64,000 nucleotides of DNA from the NCBI GenBank assembly GCA_008973525.1, contig WACJ01000083.1:992001-1056000 (forward strand). Direction: 5' to 3'. This DNA is from Stenopsyche tienmushanensis (lineage: Eukaryota > Arthropoda > Insecta > Trichoptera > Stenopsychidae). This document shows positions 1-11,757 of the stretch, piece by piece (within the stretch, counting starts at the first letter, position 1; each line of letters opens with the position of its first letter). The notes below the pieces were generated by a model. That model saw only the letters and a list, made by a program, of their open reading frames with translations, made no database searches and was not told where the DNA came from. A program made the position numbers and the translations under genes.

Positions 1-578
1 TGTAAATAAAACAATTCTAATTAAAAATTCCTCAAAAATGCGCACGAACTTTTGGACTGACCTGATATTTACAATGCCGTTCTTGTATTTCTAATAGAAT
101 ATTATTTATTTATATTATGATGTCGATAGTATGTTTACTTGTTTCATTGACGGGAAGACATTAAATATTTCATTGACAGAAGGGTTAAATCATTTTTAAA
201 AAAATGATAATATCCTACATCAAAAAAATCTATTCAAAAATAATCTTAGCCTAGCTTTATCATGTGTGGAAAGCAAATGGGAAAACTACCACATAAAAAA
301 AAATCCCTCCCCAAAAAAATCTTCAATGGAGATCGTCTACATCCGATAATGATTATGGCCCCATAAGAAGAAGAATCTTGGTCTTTTCATTCCTGTCATA
401 TATGACTTTAATAGCTCATCATCGCCTTATTTAATATCAACATTGACCCTTAGTTATACAGAGCTCTTTGATGGCTCAAACATCTAATAAAAACATAATT
501 GAACAATATTATGAATGATACAAAGCAGTAGTTAAAAATCGAAAGCGCTGCATTAATAAACATAGCATTGCGTAGCCC

Positions 579-808
579 AAAAATGAATATCTGTTTGTTC
601 GTATGCAATGGGCTGCCATACCGTTCATTAGATTGCGACAAAACTTCGTCCACTTATTGCTAAGGCTTGCATAAGTGACATAAGCATAGTTTAATATACA
701 AAAATAAAATTTGTTTGTTCGTATTTTATGCGCTGCCATACCGTTCATTCGATTGCGACGAAACTTTGCCAACTTATAGTTTGCACTTTTTCAAATAATA
801 TAGGTATA
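579..808 (-). repeat. Dispersed repeat B, two tandem modules
   Basis: Two adjacent modules read on the minus strand share the core GAACGGTATGGCAGCGCAT followed by ACGAACAAACA and an AT-rich tail. The same module recurs at 3988-4087, 34074-34325 (again doubled) and 40954-41082. The AT-rich tail after ACGAACAAACA resembles the 3' tails of insect RTE-type LINEs or their SINEs, but I cannot prove this. No coding capacity is seen. Confidence 0.75.
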
Positions 809-1580
809 ATACAATTAACTTGCAGTAAATATTTTTATATATAAAAATACAATGTTTGTAACAAAATAAAATAAATATAATTTATATTTTTCCCTTATAT
901 ATCATTCAATTTCAAATAATGTATTCTGTGTCTTATGTTTTGAGCACATAATATGTGAATGGATCGTTTTACTTCTTTCGCTAAAAAAAGACAACCGAAA
1001 GGGGATGAGCTGATATATTGCGGGGGCTCCTTTATGCTATTCATTTAAAATTCGTTCTGGGCCATCCCTTGCTACTTTTCATCACCCGAACACGGAAAAA
1101 CAGATTATTAATCTTTTTTATCAGGATCATCAGACGTATCCAGTAGCGTGTAAGGCTTTCGACTTTGGCCACACCCGAAATTATCTAATCGCCCCGAAGG
1201 CGTATGGTGATTTTTTTTTGTGCGAGCGTGACAGACGCACGGATTTATTGTTTTTCCTCATTAAAATAATTAATTCGAAAATATTTCGGCGTCGTTCCGA
1301 GCGTCGACGTAATCCGGACGGCGTCGTTATTATTGAAAAATTCATCTGGTGGTTGGTGTTCGGAGCGCCCGAATTTATGGAACTTTCCGCCCTCCGGCAT
1401 GCTCCCCTAATTTATCGCCGGCGATATTTTTCGTGATTGTTTTTATCGCGGACGGCGCAAAGAAATCGGTAATCCGTTGACCCAAAATTTAAATAGGGCA
1501 TACATTATCGGCCCTAAATAGAAGCGGGTCCCATGTGAGCAGGAAAAAGTTCCACTTTGTAGTGTAATAGGCAGTCAGGA

Positions 1581-1652
1581 GGGCCCATTTAATTCGGACC
1601 CCGGTGCTAAGTAACTTATCACCAGAAGGGCCCATTCAATTCGGGCCCGGGG
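1581..1652. repeat. Two GC-rich direct repeats with GGGCCC cores
   Basis: The motif GGGCCCATT(T/C)AATTCGG is present at 1581-1598 and 1628-1645, each followed by a C- and G-rich end (GACCCCGG and GCCCGGGG). Within each unit GGGCCC or its variant lies on both sides of an AATT, so each unit is close to palindromic. Function is unknown. A short tandem or regulatory duplication is possible. Confidence 0.5.
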
Positions 1653-2789
1653 CACTTCTGCGCCTTTACGCCGTAGTAACTACACCCTTGACTCTATTAT
1701 CGTATAACCCTTACACTTGACGACAAATTTATTGTAATGGTATTTATATGTCGGAATATTACATGCTGTTATATTAATGTCGCAAAAAGACTAGCTCGCC
1801 GAGGGGAGGATACACAGCGAATAGCTTTAATATTCAATGCGTTTTATATATGTATGTTATTTGCACTAAAAAAAAGATTACATTAATAATAGGCTATGTA
1901 TTTATATTTGCATTTCATCCCTCAATTTACATTCCAGATTTATTTAGCGGTTCTTTCGATAGGGACGCTCAAATAATAATAAAATAATCAGCTAAACTCT
2001 TACATCACCGAAGCGCAAGGTCCGCTTAAAACATCGCTGCTGTGCGTGAGAGTGTACGGGAAAACCCGAGCCATTTAATTTCTTGGCAGGCAAACGAGCA
2101 TAGACAATGTCGTGTATTCGCAGAATACACAGTCTATCCGCTGGAAACTCTTTTTCTACTAATGAATGGAACTATGTACAACAATAAGATACTTGTTACG
2201 TAGGTCCCCGGGCGGCTCCCCGCTCCCATGCGCTTACAGGGATGGCCGCACCAACGCACGGGTATGTTTTTCTATCGGATCATGTACAGCCGGACGGATG
2301 AATGTGGGTAGACGGGCGTCAAATGAAAATACTCTTACCTGTGTAACTTTTTATTCCGCACGAGAAAGAGGGATTTGGCTGCGGAAAGGACGTCTTCCCA
2401 CAGTCAACGCCAACCGCCGACTCCTCGACTCCCGCCTTCTACAATGTCTCCGCAGCACCACCCACAGAAGACGACGTTGATAAAATAGCACATTGCACCC
2501 TAAATAAAGACGGAAGATATCGCTGTTTTTTTTTGCATTTTTATATATCACTAATAAATTTGTAATGCAAAATTCCGGGTTATATTTGAATCCTCCTCGT
2601 ATTTTGAGATACCACGAAAAACTGATTAGCCTTTAAAAACTACTCATATTTCCTATCAAGATGGTCATCACAGTGCCCTTGGATACGTTCACCCAATTGA
2701 CTCGCAGGGTAATCGTTCAAAAATGAAACTCGGGAGTCATGTTGCCTTCTATCTACTTATCTACTTTATTTAATTACTTATTTTCCAGG

Positions 2790-3005
2790 ACCGCCGCAGC
2801 GTGTATGAAGCTTGTATATAAACAAATAAACACTGTCGATAGCACATAATATTCGATCATTTCATCAAGTAAACATAAACAATTGAAATCGATTCATTTG
2901 GATTATCATTATTAGTTGGTAAATTTGAGTCAATCAATCTATACAATCGTACGATGTACGCAATACACACTCTCCGTCTCTGTCTCTTTCGAGCTCAACG
3001 TGTTT
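2790..3005 (-). repeat. Repeat A, TTAA-MITE-related fragment
   Basis: On the minus strand this shares the core of the family at 20040-20395, 37500-37875, 11222-11753 and 51598-52103. The core is a GAGCTC-type start, runs of AGAGACGGAGAG, CGTACGATTGTATAGAT, AATCGATTTCAA and the ending GCTTCATACACGCTGC. No terminal TTAA site is obvious here, so the copy is truncated or diverged. Confidence 0.7.
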
Positions 3006-3987
3006 AACAACAATTTAACTATTTTGTCTATTCAAGTGCATAAACAACCCTTGTTATATTTGTTCACCACTATTTTTTTAAATATGAACAAATTCACCTT
3101 AAAAAGTAAGACCAAATGGATTCTTAGGTCAGAATATGGATAATACAACCGAAGAGAGTTTTAATAATTTAATGTGAATTATGAGCAAATATTTCATCAC
3201 AAAATGTAGAGCAGGACTCTTCCAAGCATTAAAATTTTGGCTCGAGAGTTGAAGCCGGTGTTTCATTTGAGGAAAGCCATTGTTTTTTTTGGTTTACATT
3301 GTCGCTACATCTCTACTTTTCATCTCCGGTTACGACTTGATGCAAAACGGATGATTTCTTTGTTTTGCCAACAAAGAAATGCACATTTCCATGCGCTATT
3401 CTTTGTTTTATGATGATATTGCGGCATTAAAATGCTCATTTTATGCACTTTGTTAATTCGTTTTAATTGTACGATGAATCTCTACAAATCTTCCACAATG
3501 GATTACCTATATTCAGATCAAATTTAAAGTGTTTGTGTCTTGCAAAACTGTTTTGTCCAATCAAAATGTTCTATTGATCCTAAAATTTCATCGTATACGT
3601 TGTTAATGGTTCTAGTAGACTTGTCTGCAAATCAGCTTTACGGACGTCATCAGTCTTGGGGGCTTAACATTCTACCCTCAACCTTAAATTTAATCATTGA
3701 TTTTTATTTCGGTGCGTCGTTTTGATGGAGCTTAAAACGTTTACAGGGTTCCTAAATTTTGGGCGCCTTAATCGAATTTGCCTAATAATAAATACTGGAT
3801 CATCAATCCTAGGTGCTGATCTACAACCCTTCAACATTACGGTCCGCCACTATGTTTTATAGTTGCAATTTCTGCGCTATTTATTAGACTTACGCCAACC
3901 CCATATTCCAAACTTCATTTCACCAGATCAATATGCGCCAACATGGTGCATATATACAATATTTTACTATGCCTGTGTTATTTCCGC

Positions 3988-4087
3988 AAGCGTAAACAGT
4001 AAGTTGACAAGTTTTATCGCAATCGGATGAACGGTATGGAAGCGCATTAAATACGGACAAACAAACATTGATTTTTATATATTAGAT
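3988..4087 (+). repeat. Dispersed repeat B, single module
   Basis: One diverged module with AAGTTGACAAGTTTTATCGC, GAACGGTATGGAAGCGCAT and ACAAACAAACATT followed by an AT-rich tail. It belongs to the same family as 579-808 and 34074-34325. Confidence 0.7.
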
Positions 4088-5009
4088 AAAAGCAAAAAAG
4101 TTACCATAAAAAGATCATAATATATTTATTTACCGGTTACAGTGCCAAATAAGAATTTCATATTGGCTGAATATTAATGTTACTAAGTGATTTATCATAT
4201 GGGGCGATATGACACCAGTGTAATTTCGCGGAACGAGATTTCGCCTTAGATGTTACACTATGGCGTTCAACCCGACAAGGACACTTTTTATACTATTCAC
4301 AAGCGTCATTCATATATTAATCGTTGAATTTAATCTCAAATCTTTATCGCATTAATAGGCTTTGGGCGCGCATGAAATTTATTATTTTTCGATTTAAATG
4401 TCGAAAATACGTCGCTTTCTTCGTGAATTTATTTCAGCATAATGTGTCGTAAACGTTCAATGCATGCAACGAATTTTCGGTGTCGATGGATTAATGGTAA
4501 TATGGATTAATAATATATGACAAGTTGTCGGAACCGACAGATTGGTCATTCATCAAACGAAATTCCGGCATTTCGGCGACACACCAGTAGTACATGGCTT
4601 AATTCAAAAACAACAAACGTCAAGAAAATGTATTTCATCCCGAAAAATATATTGAATTCTCAAGGCATTCGGCTCCATTGGAAAAGTTGTGATCAAATTG
4701 GCGCTGAACGAGATGACACTCACCAAAGCGAAGCCTCTTTATAGCCCATATAGAGAAATAGTCGACCGTTTTCGTGGTTATCAAGACTCGTATGTGCTTT
4801 GAAATGTGGGTGCCTCGTAACCACAAACGTTGGTCCACATTTGTCTGTTGCACTACCAAACTGAGATTGAAGCGACCACATCGAGAAACATTCGAATTAA
4901 ATTCATTGCATTTGTACAATGAATATCATCACTTGCAGCGGCAATGAAATTAGATGAACAAGTTGGATTAAGTTGAACTATATTAGGATAGGTTAGGTAT
5001 TAAAATTTA

Positions 5010-5770
5010 AATATTAACGCGTTGCTGTCTGGCGATGTCGCTCTTTATATGCGGCTCCGAGTGGGTATTGGACACCACGACTACCACCACAGGGGGGGGG
5101 GAACCAACCCTACACCCGTGGGCAACGGTGGAATCCCTAGGGTAATGATATGGAGTAGAGGTATACGAAAGTAACCTCGTCGGTTTGCTCATGAAACGTA
5201 GCTGGGGTAACCCAGCTAACATGAGTTGGGTGCGCAGGTCACCCATAAAAAGGTGTGTGGAACAACCAATTACAGTGGTTGGTGGGGATTATGTGAGAGG
5301 CTCACTACTATCCTAAACATCCTAGGCAAACATACTAGGTAGAACGGTTTTAGGCTGTTCGAACTGCGACTCGTCTCCGTGACTAGTTACTAAAAATGAC
5401 CGAACCGATACGAGTACCATGGGGAAGGGATAGCCCCTGTAGTTCGTCATATGCTATAACCCCCTTCAAACTGAGGTTGGATTCGTGGTGGTAGTGAACC
5501 TGCAGATGTAAATCCCTTGAATTTAACATAACCTTAGTCCTTCCTCCTCAATCGCATCGTCGAGTGGACATGGTCTGAAGCTGGTCTTTCCCGCGGAAAG
5601 CAAAAGGGGTGGGCACCTATCGTTTCTCGTAGGGATAAAGAACCAGTGGAAGACACTATTTGTGTGGCTAGTCCGGGGTAACCTGGAACAGACCATACAG
5701 CAGCGCAGGAAATAGAGTCGATTATAATGACCCTCCAATCCAGTAGGTCGCTGTCTATTTTAAATTTTAG
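5010..5770 (+). repeat. Dispersed repeat R, about 0.75 kb
   Basis: A GC-richer block with two relatives in the window, at 46520-47175 and at 51370-51593 continuing at 52104-52160. Shared landmarks in order are GTAATGATATGGAGTAGAGG, AAAGGTGTGTGGAAC, CTGTTCGAACTGCGACTCG, GAGTACCATGGG, GTGTGGCTAGTCCGGGGTAA and CCAATCCAGTAGG. No frame stays open through it, so it looks like an untranslated segment of a retroelement (for example a LINE 5' region) or a long SINE. The class is undecided. It contains a run of about nine Gs near 5092. Confidence 0.7.
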
Positions 5771-6620
5771 TAATGGCTCTATAGCTCTAAGTGCCTAAGT
5801 GTTACTAAATGTTAGGTTGGGCGGGATTTAAATTCAGATTGTCCCTAGACAAATAAATCCAGTGGTGTCAGGTCTGGAGACCGTGCAAGCTACGGAATAG
5901 GGCAGCCAAAAGAATTACACGATAGAAGTGTCCACAAATATATCGTTAAAAAGAGTATAATCTAGAGAACTATTTGAAATTAAATTAAGTTCAAAATAGT
6001 TGTTAATTTTTTGTTTAAAGAATTTAGAATCTGACATTTCTCATTCATAAAATAATATTTTTTTAAATCAAATTGCAAAATACATCAACAGTTATTTCAT
6101 GCTATTATAACTACAGATTAAATAGTTATGACAATTTAATGATGAAATTTGGAATATTTTTCCAAATAAAAAAAATCGAAAACCCTGAGACTTAAGACAT
6201 AGGGCCTATATATGAAACGTAGCAAAAAAAACCCCAAAAAAATAAATATACAGCATCCAAAATGTTATCACAAGCGACGGTTTGATGAACACCCGTTTAT
6301 AGTGTGTTTAAGCATATATATATGAAAAGAAGGCATAGATGTGATCCTTATCGTTGAATGAACATTGAGTCCTTCTGTGAACTGCTTGAGGGCATGATAT
6401 GATGATGATGATTATACCTGAATCCATTACCGAATATAGTTCAGGCATCGTAGCGAATATAATCTGAAGGGTGGAAGAGAAATGCGATGTATTAGTATGG
6501 GAAGCAGAGACTGTAATTTTGCACCACAATTACAATGCTAATTTTGATTTATACATCATGTAAATCAGGAAAGTGCAGACGTTAATAATATTTTTTAAAT
6601 TTGAATAATTGTACATGCCG

Positions 6621-6770
6621 GCTTTAAATTAAAATATATAAAGCTGCTTTTTTGTCTACAAGTAGTTTATGTCAATTATCGTTAAATAAACGTCATCTAT
6701 TTTCGATACAAAGTGGTTAGGGCTTCGGTAGATGTGGCTAAAATTGTAGCGCGTTTTGCAATATTAAGTA
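6621..6770 (+). repeat. Dispersed repeat E
   Basis: Shares ATTAAAAT(A/C)TATAAAGCTG, TTGTCTACAAGTAGTTTAT, AAATAAACGTC and a GATAGACGTGGCTAAA-like end with 18758-18945 in the same orientation. The two copies are clearly homologous over about 150 bp. No coding capacity and no visible target duplication; class unknown. Confidence 0.7.
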
Positions 6771-8087
6771 TATATATGCAATTTATTTAATATTCAGAAA
6801 TAATCAGCTTTGTAGGAATAATTACAAATATAATGTCCTTTCGTACTATATAGCTAATTATATTGAGAAAATCAAACAAGAGAGTTTTCCGAAAAGAGAT
6901 TAAGACTGAAATGGGATCAGCCAAAAACTATAGTGGTAGACAAAAAAAATGGGATGAAGTAATGAAGGCGGTGTAACCTCGAGCTCCAAGTATAAAAGGA
7001 AGAAGATGAATGAATGAAGCTATACATGATAATAAATGAGCGATGAATATAGGGCTGCTGGTGGAGCGACTTTCAGTATTGATCTTCTTCCACAAACACC
7101 AGAGCTCATAAAAGAAATGAAGGAAAATGTGAAAGCGGGAAAGGCTCGCCACAAATTTAATGTTGATCGAATCATCGAAGATGCATGGAACATGCCTCCC
7201 ATCAATAAATCAATGATGTAAGCACAGCAAGAACGAAATGTCTTTTGTGCTTAAAGGACGTAGAAATACACTGTTATTGTGTGATGTAATAAACAGAAGG
7301 TTTATTCGGATAATACGATCGTTTCCTCACCCATCAAACTTGTGTTCCTCCATTGCGTGGCGAAAGACATTAAGTATTCGGAAAGCCCCGAAATACGGCC
7401 GTTCCTCAGAGCAACCGCCATTGTTGGGGAAACTTTCGGATTGTACAGAACGACAATAAACAACATATAAGATTGGGTCAGGGACGTATGCTGAACGAGG
7501 CTCTTTTTGCGTCTAAATTTAATTTTTACATCGTCCGCATAAATATCGCTCAAGTGGGGGCGGGTGCGATTTCTCGAAGAATTATCCGATGGCCTTGGTG
7601 ACTTTATGAAGACTCCGACTCTTTGGCTTTGTGCAGCTGCTAAAACAATAGTCCTTGGCTCTCGAGTGCCATCGATGTGCAAGTGCACTCGAATGCGCCT
7701 CGCTTTGGCGACCATTTAATTTTCTTTCAAGTGAAAATGCAATACACTCAATAACACAATACCGGCCTGACAATGCATGCACTATAACCGCCACTATTGG
7801 CTAACATAACTAATTTAAACACGTTTGCAATGAATAATAGCACCACTGAAGATTGTATCCCTAGCGGTGATGTATCTCGTACAATTTTATAACTTTAAAA
7901 AAATTGTTACTTTGCAACCTCAAATATAGTCAATAAAAGTAATAATGGTGTACCAAATACATATCATCGGTGGGTATTTTTAGCACAGTAAGGAAAATGC
8001 CAATTTTAACGCCTGTTATTTATCATTTGCTCAATCAATCATAATAAAATATAATCCTGTAAAAATTAAATTTTTACAATAAAATAT

Positions 8088-8200
8088 CATTCAATAAGTT
8101 CATGGGATTTTTTTTTTTGAAGAAATTGTCAAAAAACGACCCAATTTAAAAAAAAATGATATAAAAAAATAGAAAAGAAACAGAATAAGCTCCCACAATA
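8088..8200 (+). repeat. One-ended copy of a CAATAAGTTCG inverted-repeat MITE
   Basis: CATTCAATAAGTTCATGGGATTTTTT followed by GAAGAAATTGTCAAAAAACG matches the left half of the MITE at 36811-36907. The complementary right end is absent here, so this is a truncated or decayed copy. Confidence 0.55.
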
Positions 8201-8587
8201 TTCATTCAAAGATAAAGATCACAGGCACACATTCGATTTTAACCCATTTTTTAATGAATGATTACAATCACCCTATGAATAACCAGAACGAGCGTGTTGA
8301 ATATCATTTTCTTGATCTTATTATTGCCGTATGCAACGAATTATCTTTCTTGGAAAGGCAATGAAAAACTATTCACATCAATCATGGCCTTTCGTCATTT
8401 CTTCGAGGCTCGAGACTTAATCAATTTTCGAGTATTAGGTTATCCCGAAAGAAATCCATTATTATTTTATCGATTTAAAACTTTGTTTTTTCAATTTTAT
8501 TGCGTGGCTTTCGAATATCAAAAAAATCAGCACAACTACTTATCCTCTTATATAATTAATATATAATATAGTCTCTAATCATAGTCA

Positions 8588-8756
8588 TCATCATAGTGCA
8601 GCCACTGACAATCCACTACAGAACTATGGGCCTCTTCAATATCCATTCACAGGAAGGGGTTACATCCATTTCGTCTGTATCATACATTCACCTCCTCATT
8701 CGCTCGATATTGAAGGTAGCATTACCACCGAGTTTTATTTTGAACGCTCCCCCAAC
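8588..8756 (+). repeat. Dispersed repeat D
   Basis: Matches 45215-45412 in reverse orientation over about 170 bp: ATAGTGCAGCCACTGACAAT, GGGCCTCTTCAATATCCAT, GGGGTTACATCCAT, ATTCACCTCCTCATTCGCTC and GGTAGCATTACCACCGA. A shorter relative lies at about 50945-51010. It is non-coding; whether it is a SINE or LINE tail is unknown. Confidence 0.7.
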
Positions 8757-8994
8757 GGGTATCCTGAGTGTTAATCATAGTAAATAAATTTAATCAGATG
8801 ATATTCTTCACCACGGAAAAAAAAGCGTGTGTTTTTAAAAAAAAAATTATAGTGTTTTGTTCATTACATAATTTAAAAAAAATATTTTTAAATGATTATA
8901 GGTTAAACGATGAAGACGTTTATTGTATATATATACCTGTCAAATTTCATAAATAATACTCATCTAGGGCGTATGGGAGCACTTCCGTGAGTTT

Positions 8995-9428
8995 GGACGT
9001 ATATGTACGTCCCGCCCACCTGGCGTGCGTTCATATTATTAATTTATTTTAACGATGCTTTGAATTTAAAAAAAATCAATGAAACATATTTTTTTAATGT
9101 ACATAAACATATAGAAAAGTTAACAAATACAAAATACAAAACAATAAACCAAAGCACATAAAGAACTTTAACGCACAAAATTTAACTTCTATGTGATATA
9201 CGTTTTTTTACTTTGCCTTTGAATTTTACCTTATGATACTAGTCACCGTAAACTGAGTACACGTCCACTCCCAACACAATAGCGAAGTGAAACCAATTTG
9301 CTACCTATCTTAAATTCATGTCAAAACATGTATCGCCTGCTTTAGGACTCAATTTATATTTTGAGGACGTATATAATATACGTCCTAACCAATTTGGATG
9401 CAGTTTACGTTGGACGTATATATACGTC
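8995..9428. repeat. Cluster of three GGACGTA palindromes
   Basis: Three inverted repeats are built from the same half-site within 434 bp. At 8995-9012, GGACGTA and TACGTCC are separated by four bases. At 9064-9086 in phase with the next hundred block (that is 9364-9386), there are perfect 11-bp arms AGGACGTATAT / ATATACGTCCT around one A. At 9413-9428, GACGTATATATACGTC is perfect. They may be ends or subterminal repeats of a DNA transposon, or binding sites. Confidence 0.6.
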
Positions 9429-11221
9429 ATGCTCACTTAACAAGTTAAGCTTTGTGACCGTTGCTATATTATCCGCTTACAGTTCGTGCGGCTTCCAAAT
9501 ATCCATCTTGCTCATGGTTTTCTTTATTTAGGAATGTCATGTAATATTTTGTCACCAATTTAAAGCATCTAAACCAAAATTAACTCGCGTTCATACCCTG
9601 ATCAAGAAAAACCTGCGTATAATGTTGAATATTTTCTTCCTTGATTTCGAACTTCACCAAAACTAACCATTGATAATTAAAAGAATAGTTTGCGAAAATA
9701 ATGGATTTCTTTCGAGATGACCTAATATATTCTATTTATTGTATAAAGTATATTCAATTCGTATTTTTCTCGAAATGTTGAACGATTTCCATTTAATAAC
9801 AAGGGATGATTGTAAATATATAATATCATGTCTAATAGGGTTTTCCTTTCCCTTACGATGCTATGTATTTAGTACGCAATATGATATTCGATAATATATG
9901 TATATATATCGATATAGATAGTATATCGAGATTCAATGTAGTAATGTTGTAAAAATTACCATTATTACGACTTTACTACAAGTAGTAGACTCAGTGTAGT
10001 AAATACACCATAGTAAAGTAAAGTTTAAATGACTCCAAATATATCAATATTCAATTTGTACTCATACTTGTAGTATATTTAATTAGTCTTGAGAGTAAAT
10101 CAATACATTCGAAAAGATATGTCTTATCATATTCATGCAGATGGATACTTTCTAAAGAGACATTGAACGTTTCGTTTTCGTTTTTATACATCAAGCTACT
10201 GCAACCTTGTGAAAATGAAGGATACCTGCCAAACGAGCATCGTCCATAAAGCCTTACGATTCAGCAATGTTCGAATATTATGGATTTTTTGCCACTTTAT
10301 GGATAAATATATTTTTGGGGACGTGCCCAATCTGTCCAATGCATGGTGTAAAACGTGCAACTCTAACGTTGGCAGCAGAACCATACATTTTTATGACGAT
10401 TGTATAATCGACGACAAAGAGATTGCATCTCCATTTAGGAGGATTTGTCTGCAAAATTTTACCTCCACAACAGCAGTGCGGACAAAAATAGAACAAAGCG
10501 TCCTGAAAGCTCTCCCAGTCGATAAGTTTGTTTTATTCATTGCGGTAAAAATAGAGCAATCCCGATAGATGATTGGCCTTGCATCCCTCGTAAACTACGA
10601 CTTGGAAGCTGCAGCTAGATAAATCGAATAGAGATTTCTTGTTTACCAACATTTTTTTATTCGCTTTTGAACAATGCAGACATTTGAAGATATTCGCCCG
10701 ATAAATGCAACGAATTTTCATGGATGGATTTGGTGCTTTTTTAATATACGTACTGCATCACATTAGCATTTCTGCATTGATATAAGGCTTTGAGGCAAAA
10801 CAATTGGTGCCGCAAATAAACGATCCAAATGCGGATGTTAAATAGAACCGCGAGCGCCGAATTGGGGTACGTTAAATCCCCCCGCCAAATGCCTCTGTCA
10901 CTGTGAATAAGTAATGGCACATTCGATATAATTTACAAATGCGCATGAAATAAATGGAATTGATATTACTGAATGCTTTGCAGATGCATCTGTCTTTTTA
11001 TGACAGTGTCTGTATCCCCAAATACCACAATTGACGGCTATAAACCATCTTAACTGCTTCCCAAATATTGAATTCGGATTATTTTCCATGCATAGTGTCC
11101 ATACGTATCATAAAGTAACCATTACACCAAGCCTATTTTATTATATATTATATAATACACAACGCAATCTTTCACTTTCATCAATCGCTTTAAAAATATA
11201 TAAACGTATAAAGGTCCTTAA

Positions 11222-11753
11222 CCTTTTCGTTAGTGAGCAAATTTAAAATCGATGAAGTCGTTGTTGTCATAATCGCTTTACACTGATTACTTTCTGTCAG
11301 CTCCTAATCAGCGTAAGACAATCTTCAATTGTAAATGAACACTTAATAGTGAATACAAGACCACGTCATTTCTTTACATAAACAATGCACAAAAAAACGA
11401 TTCATTTGCTGCTCCTTTAGAAGGAAATGATAATTGAACAAAGACTCATTCAACACGCAGCGAAGAACGGCAAGCAGTTAAATAAACAAACACTCTCGAT
11501 AACACACAATATTCGGTCGTTTCTTTGCGTAAACAAATAACACACTTGAAATCGAAATCATTATAAGTGGATAAATTTGGGCTTAACGATCTATACAATC
11601 ATGCGATGCATATGAAGAAGCTCTCCGTCTCAGTCTCCCGAACTGCGCTAAGTTCTCTCTGTCTCTGTCCGCCTCGGAGCTTCAACGCACAAGAGTGCTC
11701 TTTCTGAATAGTGAAGGTCAAAACGGATATTTCCGTAAGTACTCCCATACAGG
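11222..11753 (-). mobile_element. TTAA-flanked MITE (piggyBac-like), copy 1
   Basis: A 532-bp non-coding element flanked on both sides by TTAA (11218-11221 and 11754-11757). Its ends are CCTTTTCGTTAGTGAG and, read inwards from the other side, CCTGTATGGGAGTACTTACGG. The whole body matches 51598-52103 in reverse orientation. TTAA target sites and CC-starting ends are the hallmark of piggyBac-type elements. The absence of a transposase frame makes it non-autonomous. Confidence 0.8.
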
Positions 11754-11757
11754 TTAA

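Larger units (their letters stand above)
1..5039. other. Gene-free AT-rich region
   Basis: I see no coding exon I can defend. The stretch is AT-rich with islands of higher GC at about 1290-1680 and 2050-2480. These hold short open frames with no recognisable domain. The GC islands could be regulatory DNA or exons of an unrecognised gene. Dispersed repeats occur at 579-808, 2790-3005 and 3988-4087 and are listed separately. Confidence 0.6.
5771..11221. other. Gene-free AT-rich region with scattered repeats
   Basis: No exon is supported. Short open frames at 7036-7221, 7302-7715 and 10209-10568 show no domain or splice support. The frame read on the minus strand at 10280-10720 has several Cys residues but is broken and unrecognised. 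Repeats at 6621, 8088, 8588 and a palindrome cluster at 8995-9428 are listed separately. Confidence 0.55.

Noticed and set aside
2166..2551. Arg-rich open frames
   Set aside because: Composition-driven and overlapping on both strands, with no recognisable motif.
5340..5380. tRNA-like B box (GTTCGAACTGCGACTC) in repeat R, suggesting a SINE promoter
   Set aside because: The B-box match is partial and no A box at the right distance was found, so a tRNA-derived SINE is not claimed.
10196..10830. Cys-containing frames that could be a zinc-finger gene
   Set aside because: Frames on both strands are broken by stops, the Cys spacing fits no family I know, and there is no splice support.
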